Assembly (NCBI RefSeq): GCF_001729765.1
Contig: NZ_CP017181.1
Location: 992,001 to 1,056,000, forward strand
Reading direction: 5' to 3'
Length of the DNA: 64,000 bases
Source: Enterobacter kobei
Lineage (GTDB): Bacteria; Pseudomonadota; Gammaproteobacteria; Enterobacterales; Enterobacteriaceae
Part shown: positions 54,150 through 64,000 of the stretch, in pieces
How the letters are laid out: every line of letters starts with the position of its first letter
Numbering within the stretch: the stretch's first letter is position 1
The notes under the pieces: model-generated
What the model saw: the letters and a program-made list of their open reading frames with translations, nothing else
Told to the model about the DNA's origin: nothing
The model's database searches: none
Program-made: the position numbers and the translations under genes

Positions 54150-54192
54150 GTTGTCAAGGTGTAATGGAAACGGTAAAAGCGGCTAACATTTA
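54150..54192 (+). promoter_or_regulatory. Likely bolA gearbox (RpoS) promoter
   Basis: The stretch from GTTGTCAAGGTG to GCGGCTAAC and ATTTAAAGGG closely follows the E. coli bolA1 promoter as I recall it, with CGGCTAAC (54180-54187) as the gearbox -10. It lies about 50 bases before the bolA start. Confidence 0.55.
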
Positions 54193-54234
54193 AAGGGATG
54201 GGTGACATCCTGGCGTTGTCGGAGGAGTAATTTC

Positions 54235-54552
54235 ATGATGATACGTGAGCAGATAGAAGATAAATTAAGGGCAGCGTTCAACCCTGTGTTCCTCGAAGTC
54301 GTCGACGAGAGCTATCGTCATAACGTGCCGGCAGGTTCTGAAAGCCACTTTAAAGTGGTTCTGGTTAGCGATCGCTTCACGGGAGAACGTTTCCTGAACC
54401 GACACCGCTTGATCTACAGCACCTTGACGGAAGAACTCTCCACCACCGTGCATGCGCTGGCACTGCATACCTACACCATTAAGGAATGGGAAGGCTTGCA
54501 GGATACGGTTTTCGCATCACCGCCGTGTCGCGGTGCAGGCACCATCGCCTGA
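54235..54552 (+). CDS. bolA: BolA family transcriptional regulator
   Basis: A stress-induced morphogene product affecting cell shape and biofilm genes; it also forms [2Fe-2S] complexes with monothiol glutaredoxin. 105 residues, equal to E. coli, with the conserved [20 protein letters not shown] and the helix containing [15 protein letters not shown] with the cluster-binding His. The ATG at 54235, preceded by GGAGGAG, is chosen over one 11 codons upstream. Confidence 0.97.
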   Translation: MMIREQIEDKLRAAFNPVFLEVVDESYRHNVPAGSESHFKVVLVSDRFTGERFLNRHRLIYSTLTEELSTTVHALALHTYTIKEWEGLQDTVFASPPCRGAGTIA

Positions 54553-54608
54553 TAAATCGGATTTGCAACGGCTGGAGCTTTTCCAGTATGTTGCTTACAG
54601 ATTTCCTC

Positions 54609-54635
54609 AAAACGGCCTCCGGGCCGTTTTGTTTT
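54609..54635 (+). terminator. bolA terminator
   Basis: AAAACGGCC (54609-54617)/GGCCGTTTT (54622-54630) is a perfect stem followed by GTTTTG. The rest of the 330-base gap to tig holds the tig promoter and leader. Confidence 0.9.
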
Positions 54636-54723
54636 GTCTGAGTTTTGAGCGGATGGAGCGATTTTAAGGCTAAAAATAGCCTTAAAGTGTGAAAAAAGCC
54701 GCAGCAACATGCCCCAACCGTTC

Positions 54724-54752
54724 TCGACTCACCTAAGTGATGCCGCTATAAT
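54724..54752 (+). promoter_or_regulatory. Sigma-70 promoter of tig
   Basis: TCGACT (54724-54729), a 17-base spacer and a perfect TATAAT (54747-54752). The leader to tig would be about 120 bases. Confidence 0.65.
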
Positions 54753-54873
54753 GCCGCGTCTTATTGAATGTCTTCGGGATGATTCTGGCGACAGGGAATG
54801 TGAATCTGCACTAAGAGAGCATCCCGGTATAACAGACAGATTCAGAGTTGACCGAGCACTGTGATTTTTTTGA

Positions 54874-56181
<1,308 letters not shown>

Positions 56182-56212
56182 TAACGCCCTAACGGTTTAA
56201 AGTTTGACCAAA

Positions 56213-56245
56213 AAACCCGTTGCCCTCCGGCGACGGGTTTTTTTT
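56213..56245 (+). terminator. tig terminator
   Basis: The stem ACCCGT-TGCC/GGCG-ACGGGT with a CTCC loop, one wobble pair, is followed by eight T. Confidence 0.92.
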
Positions 56246-56317
56246 ATCGCAGCTTTAGTCCTGGAAGGGTGCTAAAACGCCCTTTCAGTGTTAGCGTTAC
56301 AACAAAAGGTTGTTATG

Positions 56318-56346
56318 CTTGAAATAGGGCGTGGCGAACCCCATAA
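56318..56346 (+). promoter_or_regulatory. Heat-shock (sigma-32) promoter of clpP
   Basis: CTTGAAA at 56318-56324 and CCCCATAA at 56339-56346, with 15 bases between CTTGAA and CCCCAT. Both boxes match the sigma-32 consensus. The start site would be about 90 bases before clpP. Confidence 0.88.
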
Positions 56347-56441
56347 GTATGTAATCACGATGATTGAGACTGGCTGATAATCCGTCCATAAGGTTACAAT
56401 CAGTACAGCAGGTGTTTTCAATTTTGAACCAGGAGACGGAA

Positions 56442-57065
56442 ATGTCATACAGTGGCGAACGAGATAACTTTGCACCCCATATGGCGCTGGTGCCAATGGT
56501 TATTGAACAGACCTCACGTGGTGAGCGTTCTTTCGATATCTATTCCCGTCTGCTCAAGGAACGCGTTATCTTTCTGACCGGCCAGGTAGAAGACCATATG
56601 GCTAACCTGATCGTAGCGCAGATGCTGTTCCTGGAAGCGGAAAACCCGGAAAAAGACATTTACCTGTACATCAACTCGCCAGGCGGTGTGATTACGGCGG
56701 GTATGTCCATTTATGACACCATGCAATTCATCAAGCCAGATGTCAGCACGATCTGTATGGGTCAGGCTGCATCCATGGGTGCCTTCCTGTTAACCGCAGG
56801 GGCGAAAGGTAAGCGTTTCTGCCTGCCTAACTCCCGTGTGATGATTCACCAGCCGCTGGGTGGTTACCAGGGGCAGGCGACGGATATCGAAATCCACGCC
56901 CGCGAAATTCTGAAAGTAAAAGCGCGCATGAATGAACTTATGGCGCAGCATACAGGTCAATCTCTCGAGCAGATCGAGCGCGATACCGAGCGCGATCGCT
57001 TCCTCTCTGCTCCAGAGGCAGTTGAGTACGGCTTAGTCGACTCCGTATTGACCCATCGTAATTGA
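56442..57065 (+). CDS. clpP: ATP-dependent Clp protease proteolytic subunit
   Basis: A serine protease that forms a 14-subunit barrel and works with ClpX or ClpA. 207 residues including a propeptide of about 14 residues. The catalytic Ser111 is in GQAASMGAF, His136 in MIHQPLGG, and the Asp is near 185. The ATG at 56442 with CAGGAGAC upstream matches E. coli; the frame is open 26 codons earlier. clpX follows after 126 bases. Confidence 0.98.
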   Translation: MSYSGERDNFAPHMALVPMVIEQTSRGERSFDIYSRLLKERVIFLTGQVEDHMANLIVAQMLFLEAENPEKDIYLYINSPGGVITAGMSIYDTMQFIKPDVSTICMGQAASMGAFLLTAGAKGKRFCLPNSRVMIHQPLGGYQGQATDIEIHAREILKVKARMNELMAQHTGQSLEQIERDTERDRFLSAPEAVEYGLVDSVLTHRN

Positions 57066-57088
57066 TGCCCGCGACGCGAGTGTGCCGC

Positions 57089-57094
57089 TATACT
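57089..57094 (+). promoter_or_regulatory. Possible -10 box of a clpX-specific promoter
   Basis: TATACT lies 98 bases before the clpX start, in the clpP-clpX gap. The nearest TTGATG is 21 bases further upstream, too far for a good -35, so this is tentative. Confidence 0.4.
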
Positions 57095-57191
57095 AAGGTA
57101 GGGCGGCACGCTGCTTTAAGCAGTACGCGTCTTAGAATGGCATTTGCGTCGTCATGTGCGGCACAAAGAACTTAAAAAGAGGTTTGGACTC

Positions 57192-58466
57192 ATGACAGAT
57201 AAACGCAAAGATGGTTCGGGCAAACTGCTGTACTGCTCTTTTTGCGGCAAAAGCCAGCATGAAGTGCGTAAACTGATTGCCGGGCCGTCCGTGTATATCT
57301 GCGACGAATGTGTTGATTTATGTAACGACATCATTCGCGAAGAGATTAAAGAAGTTGCGCCGCACCGTGAGCGTAGCGCATTGCCAACGCCGCATGAAAT
57401 TCGTCATCACCTTGACGACTATGTCATCGGACAAGAGCAGGCGAAGAAAGTGCTGGCGGTAGCGGTATATAACCACTACAAACGTCTGCGTAACGGCGAC
57501 ACCAGTAATGGCGTAGAACTGGGTAAAAGTAACATCCTGCTGATCGGACCGACGGGTTCCGGTAAAACGTTGCTGGCGGAAACCCTGGCGCGCCTGCTGG
57601 ATGTTCCGTTTACCATGGCCGATGCCACCACCCTGACCGAAGCCGGTTATGTGGGTGAAGACGTTGAGAACATCATTCAGAAACTGCTGCAGAAGTGCGA
57701 TTACGACGTACAGAAAGCACAGCGCGGCATTGTTTATATTGATGAGATCGATAAGATCTCCCGTAAATCAGACAACCCGTCCATCACCCGCGACGTGTCG
57801 GGTGAAGGCGTGCAGCAGGCGCTGCTGAAGCTGATCGAAGGTACGGTTGCCGCCGTTCCACCGCAGGGGGGGCGTAAGCATCCTCAGCAGGAGTTCCTGC
57901 AGGTTGATACCTCCAAGATCCTGTTCATCTGTGGCGGTGCGTTTGCCGGTCTGGATAAAGTCATTTCCCACCGTGTTGAAACCGGCTCCGGCATTGGTTT
58001 TGGCGCAACGGTAAAAGCCTCGTCCGAAAAACCGAACGAAGGCGAACTGCTTTCGCAGGTTGAACCTGAAGATCTGATCAAATTCGGTCTGATTCCTGAG
58101 TTCATTGGCCGTCTGCCCGTTGTGGCAACGCTGAATGAGCTGAGTGAAGAGGCGCTGATTCAGATCCTGAAAGAGCCGAAAAATGCGCTGACCAAGCAGT
58201 ACCAGGCGCTGTTCAATCTGGAAGGGGTTGACCTTGAATTCCGTGACGAAGCGCTTGATGCGATTGCTAAGAAAGCGATGATCCGTAAAACCGGTGCGCG
58301 TGGTCTGCGTTCAATCGTTGAAGCGGCGCTGCTCGATACCATGTACGATCTGCCGTCGATGGAAGATGTTGAGAAAGTGGTTATCGACGAGTCCGTAATC
58401 AGCGGCCAAACCAAGCCGCTGCTGATTTACGGTAAACCGGAAGCCCAGCAGGCATCTGGCGAATAA
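57192..58466 (+). CDS. clpX: ATP-dependent Clp protease ATP-binding subunit ClpX
   Basis: An AAA+ unfoldase that feeds substrates to ClpP. 424 residues, equal to E. coli. The zinc-binding domain has Cys15, Cys18, Cys37 and Cys40. Walker A GPTGSGKT is 119-126, the pore loop GYVG 152-155, and Walker B VYIDEID follows. The frame is open 16 codons upstream; the ATG at 57192 starts [11 protein letters not shown]. Confidence 0.98.
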   Translation: MTDKRKDGSGKLLYCSFCGKSQHEVRKLIAGPSVYICDECVDLCNDIIREEIKEVAPHRERSALPTPHEIRHHLDDYVIGQEQAKKVLAVAVYNHYKRLRNGDTSNGVELGKSNILLIGPTGSGKTLLAETLARLLDVPFTMADATTLTEAGYVGEDVENIIQKLLQKCDYDVQKAQRGIVYIDEIDKISRKSDNPSITRDVSGEGVQQALLKLIEGTVAAVPPQGGRKHPQQEFLQVDTSKILFICGGAFAGLDKVISHRVETGSGIGFGATVKASSEKPNEGELLSQVEPEDLIKFGLIPEFIGRLPVVATLNELSEEALIQILKEPKNALTKQYQALFNLEGVDLEFRDEALDAIAKKAMIRKTGARGLRSIVEAALLDTMYDLPSMEDVEKVVIDESVISGQTKPLLIYGKPEAQQASGE

Positions 58467-58495
58467 TTCACCAAATCATACAAGCAGTTAATTAA

Positions 58496-58529
58496 AAAGG
58501 GGGGATTTTATCTCCCCTTTACTTTTTCC
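58496..58529 (+). terminator. clpX terminator
   Basis: AAAGGGGGGAT/ATCTCCCCTTT with a TTT loop is followed by ACTTTTTCC. Confidence 0.88.
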
Positions 58530-58540
58530 GTATTCATAGC

Positions 58541-58568
58541 GTTGAATGTGTGGGAAACATCCCCATAT
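58541..58568 (+). promoter_or_regulatory. Heat-shock (sigma-32) promoter of lon
   Basis: GTTGAA (58541-58546), a 14-base spacer and CCCCATAT (58561-58568), about 80 bases before lon. It matches the sigma-32 promoter known for E. coli lon. Confidence 0.85.
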
Positions 58569-58649
58569 ACTGGATACATGTTAATGGTTATGTGAAGTAC
58601 AGTGACATGACCAGCTTACCTGGCGGACACTAAACTAAGAGAGAGCTCT

Positions 58650-61004
58650 ATGAATCCTGAGCGTTCTGAACGCATTGAAATCCCCGTATTGCCGTTGCGC
58701 GATGTGGTGGTTTATCCGCACATGGTCATACCCTTGTTTGTAGGGCGGGAAAAATCTATCCGTTGCCTCGAAGCCGCCATGGATCATGATAAAAAAATCA
58801 TGCTGGTGGCACAGAAAGAAGCATCGACGGATGAGCCGGGTGTAAACGATCTTTTCACCGTCGGGACCGTGGCCTCTATTTTGCAGATGCTGAAGCTGCC
58901 TGACGGCACCGTGAAGGTGCTGGTCGAAGGGCTGCAGCGTGCGCGTATTACCACTCTGTCAGATGACGGCGAACACTTCTCTGCCAAGGCAGAGTACCTT
59001 GATTCGCCTGAGCTTGATGAGCGCGAGCAGGAAGTGCTGGTGCGCACCGCAATTAGCCAGTTTGAAGGCTATATCAAGCTGAATAAAAAAATCCCACCAG
59101 AAGTGCTGACGTCGCTGAACAGCATCGACGATCCTGCGCGTCTGGCGGACACCATCGCAGCACACATGCCGCTGAAGCTGGCTGACAAACAGTCCGTGCT
59201 GGAAATGTCCGACGTTAACGAACGTCTGGAATACCTGATGGCGATGATGGAGTCTGAAATCGATCTGCTGCAGGTTGAGAAACGTATTCGCAACCGCGTC
59301 AAAAAGCAGATGGAGAAATCTCAGCGTGAGTACTATCTGAATGAGCAAATGAAAGCGATTCAGAAAGAGCTCGGCGAGATGGACGACGCGCCGGACGAAA
59401 ACGAAGCGCTGAAGCGTAAAATCGACGCGGCGAAGATGCCGAAAGAGGCGAAAGAGAAAGCCGAAGCAGAATTGCAGAAGCTGAAAATGATGTCTCCAAT
59501 GTCGGCTGAAGCAACCGTCGTACGCGGCTACATTGAGTGGATGGTGCAGGTTCCTTGGAACGCCCGCAGCAAGGTCAAAAAAGACCTGCGTCAGGCGCAG
59601 GAGATCCTGGATACCGACCACTACGGCCTGGAACGCGTGAAAGACCGCATTCTTGAGTACCTCGCGGTACAAAGCCGTGTAAACAAAATCAAAGGCCCAA
59701 TTCTGTGTCTGGTAGGACCGCCGGGGGTGGGTAAAACCTCTCTGGGACAGTCCATCGCCAAAGCGACCGGACGTAAGTATATCCGTATGGCGCTGGGTGG
59801 CGTACGCGATGAAGCGGAAATCCGCGGTCACCGTCGTACCTACATCGGTTCTATGCCGGGTAAACTGATCCAGAAGATGGCGAAAGTGGGCGTTAAAAAC
59901 CCGCTGTTCCTGCTTGATGAGATCGACAAAATGTCTTCGGACATGCGTGGCGATCCGGCCTCTGCACTGCTGGAAGTGCTTGATCCAGAACAGAACGTGG
60001 CGTTCAGCGATCACTACCTGGAAGTGGACTACGACCTGAGCGATGTGATGTTCGTGGCAACCTCCAACTCCATGAACATACCGGCCCCGCTGCTGGACCG
60101 TATGGAAGTGATCCGCCTCTCCGGTTACACCGAAGATGAGAAGCTGAATATCGCGAAACAGCACCTGCTGCCGAAACAGATTGAGCGTAACGCACTGAAA
60201 GCCAACGAGCTGACCGTCGAGGACAGCGCGATTATCGGCATCATTCGCTATTACACCCGTGAAGCGGGCGTGCGTAGCCTTGAGCGTGAAATCTCTAAAC
60301 TGTGCCGCAAGGCGGTGAAACAGCTGCTGCTGGATAAGAGCCTGAAACACATTGTGATCAACGGCGACAATCTGCATGCCTACCTGGGCGTTCAGCGCTT
60401 CGACTACGGTCGTGCGGATAATGAAAACCGCGTAGGCCAGGTGACCGGTCTGGCATGGACGGAAGTGGGCGGCGATCTGCTGACCATCGAAACCGCCTGT
60501 GTACCGGGTAAAGGCAAGCTGACCTACACCGGCTCGCTGGGTGAAGTGATGCAGGAGTCCATTCAGGCGGCGCTGACCGTGGTGCGCGCGCGCGCGGAAA
60601 AACTGGGTATTAACCCGGATTTCTACGAAAAACGCGACATCCACGTTCACGTCCCGGAAGGGGCGACGCCGAAAGATGGTCCAAGCGCGGGTATTGCCAT
60701 GTGTACGGCGCTGGTCTCCTGTCTGACAGGCAACCCGGTACGCGCTGATGTGGCAATGACCGGTGAAATCACCCTGCGTGGTCAGGTTCTGCCTATCGGC
60801 GGGTTAAAAGAAAAACTGCTGGCGGCACACCGTGGTGGGATCAAAACCGTATTGATTCCTTACGAGAATAAACGCGATCTGGAAGAGATTCCGGACAACG
60901 TAATTGCCGATCTGCAGATTCATCCTGTTAAGCGAATTGAGGAAGTTCTTACTCTCGCATTGCAGAATGAGCCGTCCGGAATGCAGGTTGTAACCGCAAA
61001 ATAG
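58650..61004 (+). CDS. lon: ATP-dependent protease Lon (La)
   Basis: Degrades misfolded proteins and regulators such as SulA and RcsA. 784 residues, equal to E. coli. The order is an N-terminal substrate-binding domain, a coiled-coil region near 190-300, the AAA+ module with Walker A GPPGVGKT (about 356-363) and a C-terminal protease domain with catalytic Ser679 (PKDGPSAG) and Lys722. The ribosome binding site is AGAGAGAG. It is preceded by a heat-shock promoter and followed by a strong terminator. Confidence 0.99.
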   Translation: MNPERSERIEIPVLPLRDVVVYPHMVIPLFVGREKSIRCLEAAMDHDKKIMLVAQKEASTDEPGVNDLFTVGTVASILQMLKLPDGTVKVLVEGLQRARITTLSDDGEHFSAKAEYLDSPELDEREQEVLVRTAISQFEGYIKLNKKIPPEVLTSLNSIDDPARLADTIAAHMPLKLADKQSVLEMSDVNERLEYLMAMMESEIDLLQVEKRIRNRVKKQMEKSQREYYLNEQMKAIQKELGEMDDAPDENEALKRKIDAAKMPKEAKEKAEAELQKLKMMSPMSAEATVVRGYIEWMVQVPWNARSKVKKDLRQAQEILDTDHYGLERVKDRILEYLAVQSRVNKIKGPILCLVGPPGVGKTSLGQSIAKATGRKYIRMALGGVRDEAEIRGHRRTYIGSMPGKLIQKMAKVGVKNPLFLLDEIDKMSSDMRGDPASALLEVLDPEQNVAFSDHYLEVDYDLSDVMFVATSNSMNIPAPLLDRMEVIRLSGYTEDEKLNIAKQHLLPKQIERNALKANELTVEDSAIIGIIRYYTREAGVRSLEREISKLCRKAVKQLLLDKSLKHIVINGDNLHAYLGVQRFDYGRADNENRVGQVTGLAWTEVGGDLLTIETACVPGKGKLTYTGSLGEVMQESIQAALTVVRARAEKLGINPDFYEKRDIHVHVPEGATPKDGPSAGIAMCTALVSCLTGNPVRADVAMTGEITLRGQVLPIGGLKEKLLAAHRGGIKTVLIPYENKRDLEEIPDNVIADLQIHPVKRIEEVLTLALQNEPSGMQVVTAK

Positions 61005-61034
61005 TGACCTCGCGCAAAGAGCGTCAATAAAAAC

Positions 61035-61073
61035 AAGGCTGGTAAGGCATTTCGCACTTGCCAGCCTTTTTTT
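61035..61073 (+). terminator. lon terminator
   Basis: GGCTGGTAAG/CTTGCCAGCC, one wobble pair, with a 10-base loop, is followed by seven T. Confidence 0.92.
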
Positions 61074-61214
61074 GTATAGCTAATTTAGATTGCTGATTAG
61101 GTCAGCCATCAACAACGGGTGTTGTAAGGTCATGGCAGGCCTGATATAACTGCTGCGCGGTCGCGTTGTGAAGGACTCAGGCGCGATATAAATTATAAAG
61201 AGAGGAAGAGAACA

Positions 61215-61487
61215 GTGAATAAATCTCAACTGATTGACAAAATTGCTGCTGGTGCTGATATTTCTAAAGCTGCAGCTGGACGTGCGTTAGATGCATTAAT
61301 TGCTTCTGTTACTGAATCTCTGCAGGCTGGAGACGACGTTGCACTGGTAGGCTTCGGTACTTTTGCTGTTAAAGAGCGTGCTGCCCGTACTGGCCGCAAC
61401 CCTCAGACCGGTAAAGAGATCACCATTGCTGCTGCTAAAGTGCCGGGTTTCCGTGCAGGTAAAGCGCTGAAAGACGCAGTAAATTGA
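61215..61487 (+). CDS. hupB: DNA-binding protein HU-beta
   Basis: A nucleoid protein that bends DNA as a homodimer or as a heterodimer with HupA. 90 residues, equal to E. coli, starting at GTG after AGAGGAAGAG. The beta-arm signature [21 protein letters not shown] is intact. It is a single-gene unit between the lon terminator and its own. Confidence 0.99.
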   Translation: MNKSQLIDKIAAGADISKAAAGRALDALIASVTESLQAGDDVALVGFGTFAVKERAARTGRNPQTGKEITIAAAKVPGFRAGKALKDAVN

Positions 61488-61520
61488 TTGCTTTCCCGTT
61501 TCAGGGAAGCCGGAAAGTAC

Positions 61521-61549
61521 AAGGGCGCATCATTTGATGTGCCTTTTTT
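61521..61549 (+). terminator. hupB terminator
   Basis: The stem AAGGGCGCATC with GATGTGCCTT, including wobble pairs, and a short loop is followed by a T run. A smaller TTCCC/GGGAA hairpin lies just before it. Confidence 0.82.
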
Positions 61550-61699
61550 GTTTGTCCAGACCTGATTTGTGCGAGTTTATGCGAGTTGTGGGCTGACAAT
61601 CGCCCCGTTTTCTTGTCACAATACGCCTTTACGCGCGACGGGCAGGATTTTCCGTCAGCGTCAGGTAACCAGTCACCTACAGCGGAGTGTTGTTACACC

Positions 61700-63571
61700 A
61701 TGATGGACAGCTTACGCACGGCTGCTAACAGTCTCGTGCTCAAGATTATTTTCGGTATCATTATCGTGTCGTTCATATTGACCGGCGTGAGCAGTTACCT
61801 TATTGGCGGTGGCGCGAACTATGCCGCAAAAGTGAATGGCCAGGAGATCAGCCGTGGTCAGTTCGAGAATGCTTTTGCCGGTGAACGTAACCGTATGCAG
61901 CAACAGCTGGGCGACCAATTCTCTGAACTGGCGGCGAATGAAGGGTATATGAAGACCCTGCGCCAACAGACGCTGAACCGTCTTATCGACGAAGCGTTAC
62001 TGGATCAGTATGCCAAAAAGCTGGGTCTTGGCATCAGCGATGAGCAGGTGAAAAAAGCGATCTTCGCCACTCAGGCATTCCAGTCAAACGGTAAATTCGA
62101 CAACGCACGTTACAATAGCATCGTCAACCAGATGGGCATGACGGCTGACCAATACGCTCAGGCGTTGCGTAACCAACTGACCACTCAGCAGCTTATCAAT
62201 GCCGTTGTGGGCACCGATTTCATGCTCAAAGGTGAGACGGAAGAGCTGGCCGCGCTGGTGGCGCAGCAGCGCGTTGTCCGTGAAGCGACCATAGATGTTA
62301 ACGCCCTGGCGGCCAAACAGCAGGTCAGCGACGCGGAACTGAACGCCTGGTACGAGCAGAACAAAAATACCTTCGTTTCTCCAGAGCAGTTCCGCGTGAG
62401 CTACATCAAGCTGGATGCTGCCGGGCTGCAGGAAACGGCGTCTGATACAGAAATTCAGTCTTACTACGATCAGCATCAGGATCAGTTCACTCAGCCGCAG
62501 CGTAACCGCTACAGCGTGATTCAGACTAAAACCGAGGCTGACGCCAAAGCGGTACTGGATGAGCTGAATAAAGGGGCTGATTTCGCCACCCTCGCGAAAG
62601 CAAAATCCACCGATATTATCTCTGCCAAAAACGGCGGTGATATGGGTTGGCTGGAAGACGCAACCACGCCGGACGAACTGAAAAATGCGGGTCTGAAAGA
62701 GAAAGGCCAGCTTTCTGGTGTCATTAAGTCTTCCGTTGGTTTCCTGGTCGCGCGTCTGGACGACATCACCGCGGCGAAAACCAAGCCGCTGGCTGACGTT
62801 CGTGATGATATCGCGGCGAAAGTGAAACAGGAAAAAGCGCTGGATGCCTACTACGCACTTCAACAGAAGGTGAGCGATGCCGCCAGCAACGACAACGAAT
62901 CGCTGGCGGGTGCAGAGCAGGCTGCTGGGGTGAAAGCGGTTGAGACGGGCTGGTTTGGTCGTGATAACCTGCCGGAAGAGCTGAACTTTAAACCGGTTTC
63001 AGACGCCATCTTTAACGGTGGTCTGGTGGGCGAGAACGGTACGCCAGGCAGCAACTCTGACATCATTACCGTCGACGGTGACCGTGCGTTCGTGCTGCGC
63101 GTCAGCGAGCACAAGCCGGAAGCGGTCAAACCGCTGGCAGAAGTGAAGGATCAGGTTGCCGCTCAGGTTAAGCACAACAAAGCGGAACAGCAGGCGAAAC
63201 TGGATGCTGAGAAGATTCTGGCTGATCTGAAAGCGGGCAAAGACGATGCGCTGAAAGCGGCAGGCCTGAGCTTCGGTGAAGCGAAAACGCTGAGCCGTAC
63301 CGGTCAGGACCCCATCAGCCAGGCTGCGTTTGGCCTGACTCTGCCTGCGAAGGACAAACCAAGCTTCGGCACCACCACCGATATGCAGGGTAACGTTGTT
63401 CTGCTGGCGCTGGACGAAGTAAAAGCCGGTACCCTGCCAGAAGCGCAGAAGAAGGCGATGGTTCAGGGCATTACCCAGAACAATGCTCAGATTGCTTTCG
63501 AAGCCATGATGAGCAACCTGCGTAAAGATGCCAAAATCAAGCTGGGCGATGTGATGACTCAGCAGCAATAA
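61700..63571 (+). CDS. ppiD: Periplasmic chaperone / peptidyl-prolyl isomerase PpiD
   Basis: An inner-membrane-anchored foldase near the Sec exit. 623 residues, equal to E. coli. A short cytoplasmic tail is followed by one membrane helix (about 16-36), an SurA-like N-terminal chaperone region, a parvulin domain (about 265-357, GGDMGWLED) and a C-terminal helical region. The frame is open 38 codons earlier, but MMDSLRTAANS is the family start. E. coli ppiD is under Cpx and heat-shock control; I saw no clear site here. Confidence 0.97.
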   Translation: MMDSLRTAANSLVLKIIFGIIIVSFILTGVSSYLIGGGANYAAKVNGQEISRGQFENAFAGERNRMQQQLGDQFSELAANEGYMKTLRQQTLNRLIDEALLDQYAKKLGLGISDEQVKKAIFATQAFQSNGKFDNARYNSIVNQMGMTADQYAQALRNQLTTQQLINAVVGTDFMLKGETEELAALVAQQRVVREATIDVNALAAKQQVSDAELNAWYEQNKNTFVSPEQFRVSYIKLDAAGLQETASDTEIQSYYDQHQDQFTQPQRNRYSVIQTKTEADAKAVLDELNKGADFATLAKAKSTDIISAKNGGDMGWLEDATTPDELKNAGLKEKGQLSGVIKSSVGFLVARLDDITAAKTKPLADVRDDIAAKVKQEKALDAYYALQQKVSDAASNDNESLAGAEQAAGVKAVETGWFGRDNLPEELNFKPVSDAIFNGGLVGENGTPGSNSDIITVDGDRAFVLRVSEHKPEAVKPLAEVKDQVAAQVKHNKAEQQAKLDAEKILADLKAGKDDALKAAGLSFGEAKTLSRTGQDPISQAAFGLTLPAKDKPSFGTTTDMQGNVVLLALDEVKAGTLPEAQKKAMVQGITQNNAQIAFEAMMSNLRKDAKIKLGDVMTQQQ

Positions 63572-63599
63572 TTACGTATCTGCTCGCAGATTTTCGTAA

Positions 63600-64000
<401 letters not shown>

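Noticed and set aside
58959..60650. 563-codon open frame on the minus strand inside lon
   Set aside because: It lies wholly opposite a clearly functional lon gene, has low-complexity His/Arg/Val-rich composition, no ribosome binding site and no recognisable domain. It is an open shadow frame caused by codon bias.

Overview
The window is about 64 kb of chromosome from a member of the Enterobacteriaceae, most likely Enterobacter or a close relative such as Lelliottia or Leclercia. The genus is inferred from protein similarity recalled from memory, not from a search. Gene order follows the psiF-to-ybaV segment of the Escherichia coli K-12 map almost gene for gene. Nearly every protein matches its E. 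coli counterpart in length once the correct start is chosen. No rRNA, tRNA, CRISPR array, prophage, plasmid function or transposase gene is visible.

Layout. 1-7.1 kb: psiF (cut at the window edge), dgcC, proC, yaiI, aroL, yaiA, aroM, ppnP, rdgC and a frameshifted mak. 7.1-13.7 kb: the sbcDC nuclease operon divergent from phoBR, with a Pho box. 14-18.9 kb: the transporters brnQ and proY, then malZ behind two MalT boxes. 18.9-23.6 kb: an accessory block absent from K-12, made of a DUF2339/DUF3999 membrane pair behind a striking stem-loop leader and a tsaA-type peroxiredoxin. 23.7-31 kb: acpH, the queA-tgt-yajC-secD-secF cluster, and a VOC protein plus WYL regulator behind a repeated operator-like motif. 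31-36.7 kb: tsx, yajI and nrdR-ribD-ribH-nusB-thiL. 36.7-37.1 kb: the place where pgpA is expected, holding only repeats and an unexplained hairpin-rich element. 37.1-46.4 kb: yajO, dxs-ispA-xseB, thiI, panE-yajL, yajQ, yajR. 46.5-54.6 kb: the cytochrome bo oxidase operon cyoABCDE, yajG-ampG and bolA. 54.9-64 kb: the protein quality-control group tig, clpP, clpX, lon, hupB, ppiD, then the start of ybaV.

The genes form recognisable groups: phosphate sensing (psiF, phoBR, and sbcDC divergent from it), tRNA modification and protein export (queA, tgt, thiI, yajC-secDF), riboflavin, thiamine and isoprenoid synthesis (ribD, ribH, thiL, dxs, ispA), aerobic respiration (cyo) and proteostasis (tig, clpXP, lon, ppiD), with heat-shock-type promoters before clpP and lon.

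Differences from K-12 (recalled from memory) are concentrated in four slots: araJ is missing between mak and sbcC; DUF2339/DUF3999/tsaA sits between malZ and acpH; yajD is replaced by the VOC/WYL pair; and pgpA is missing after thiL. The best candidates for undescribed biology are the nested stem-loop covering the start of the DUF2339 gene, the structured element in the pgpA slot, the operator array before the VOC/WYL pair, and a composite terminator-plus-REP repeat present three times. None of them is proven to be a new system.
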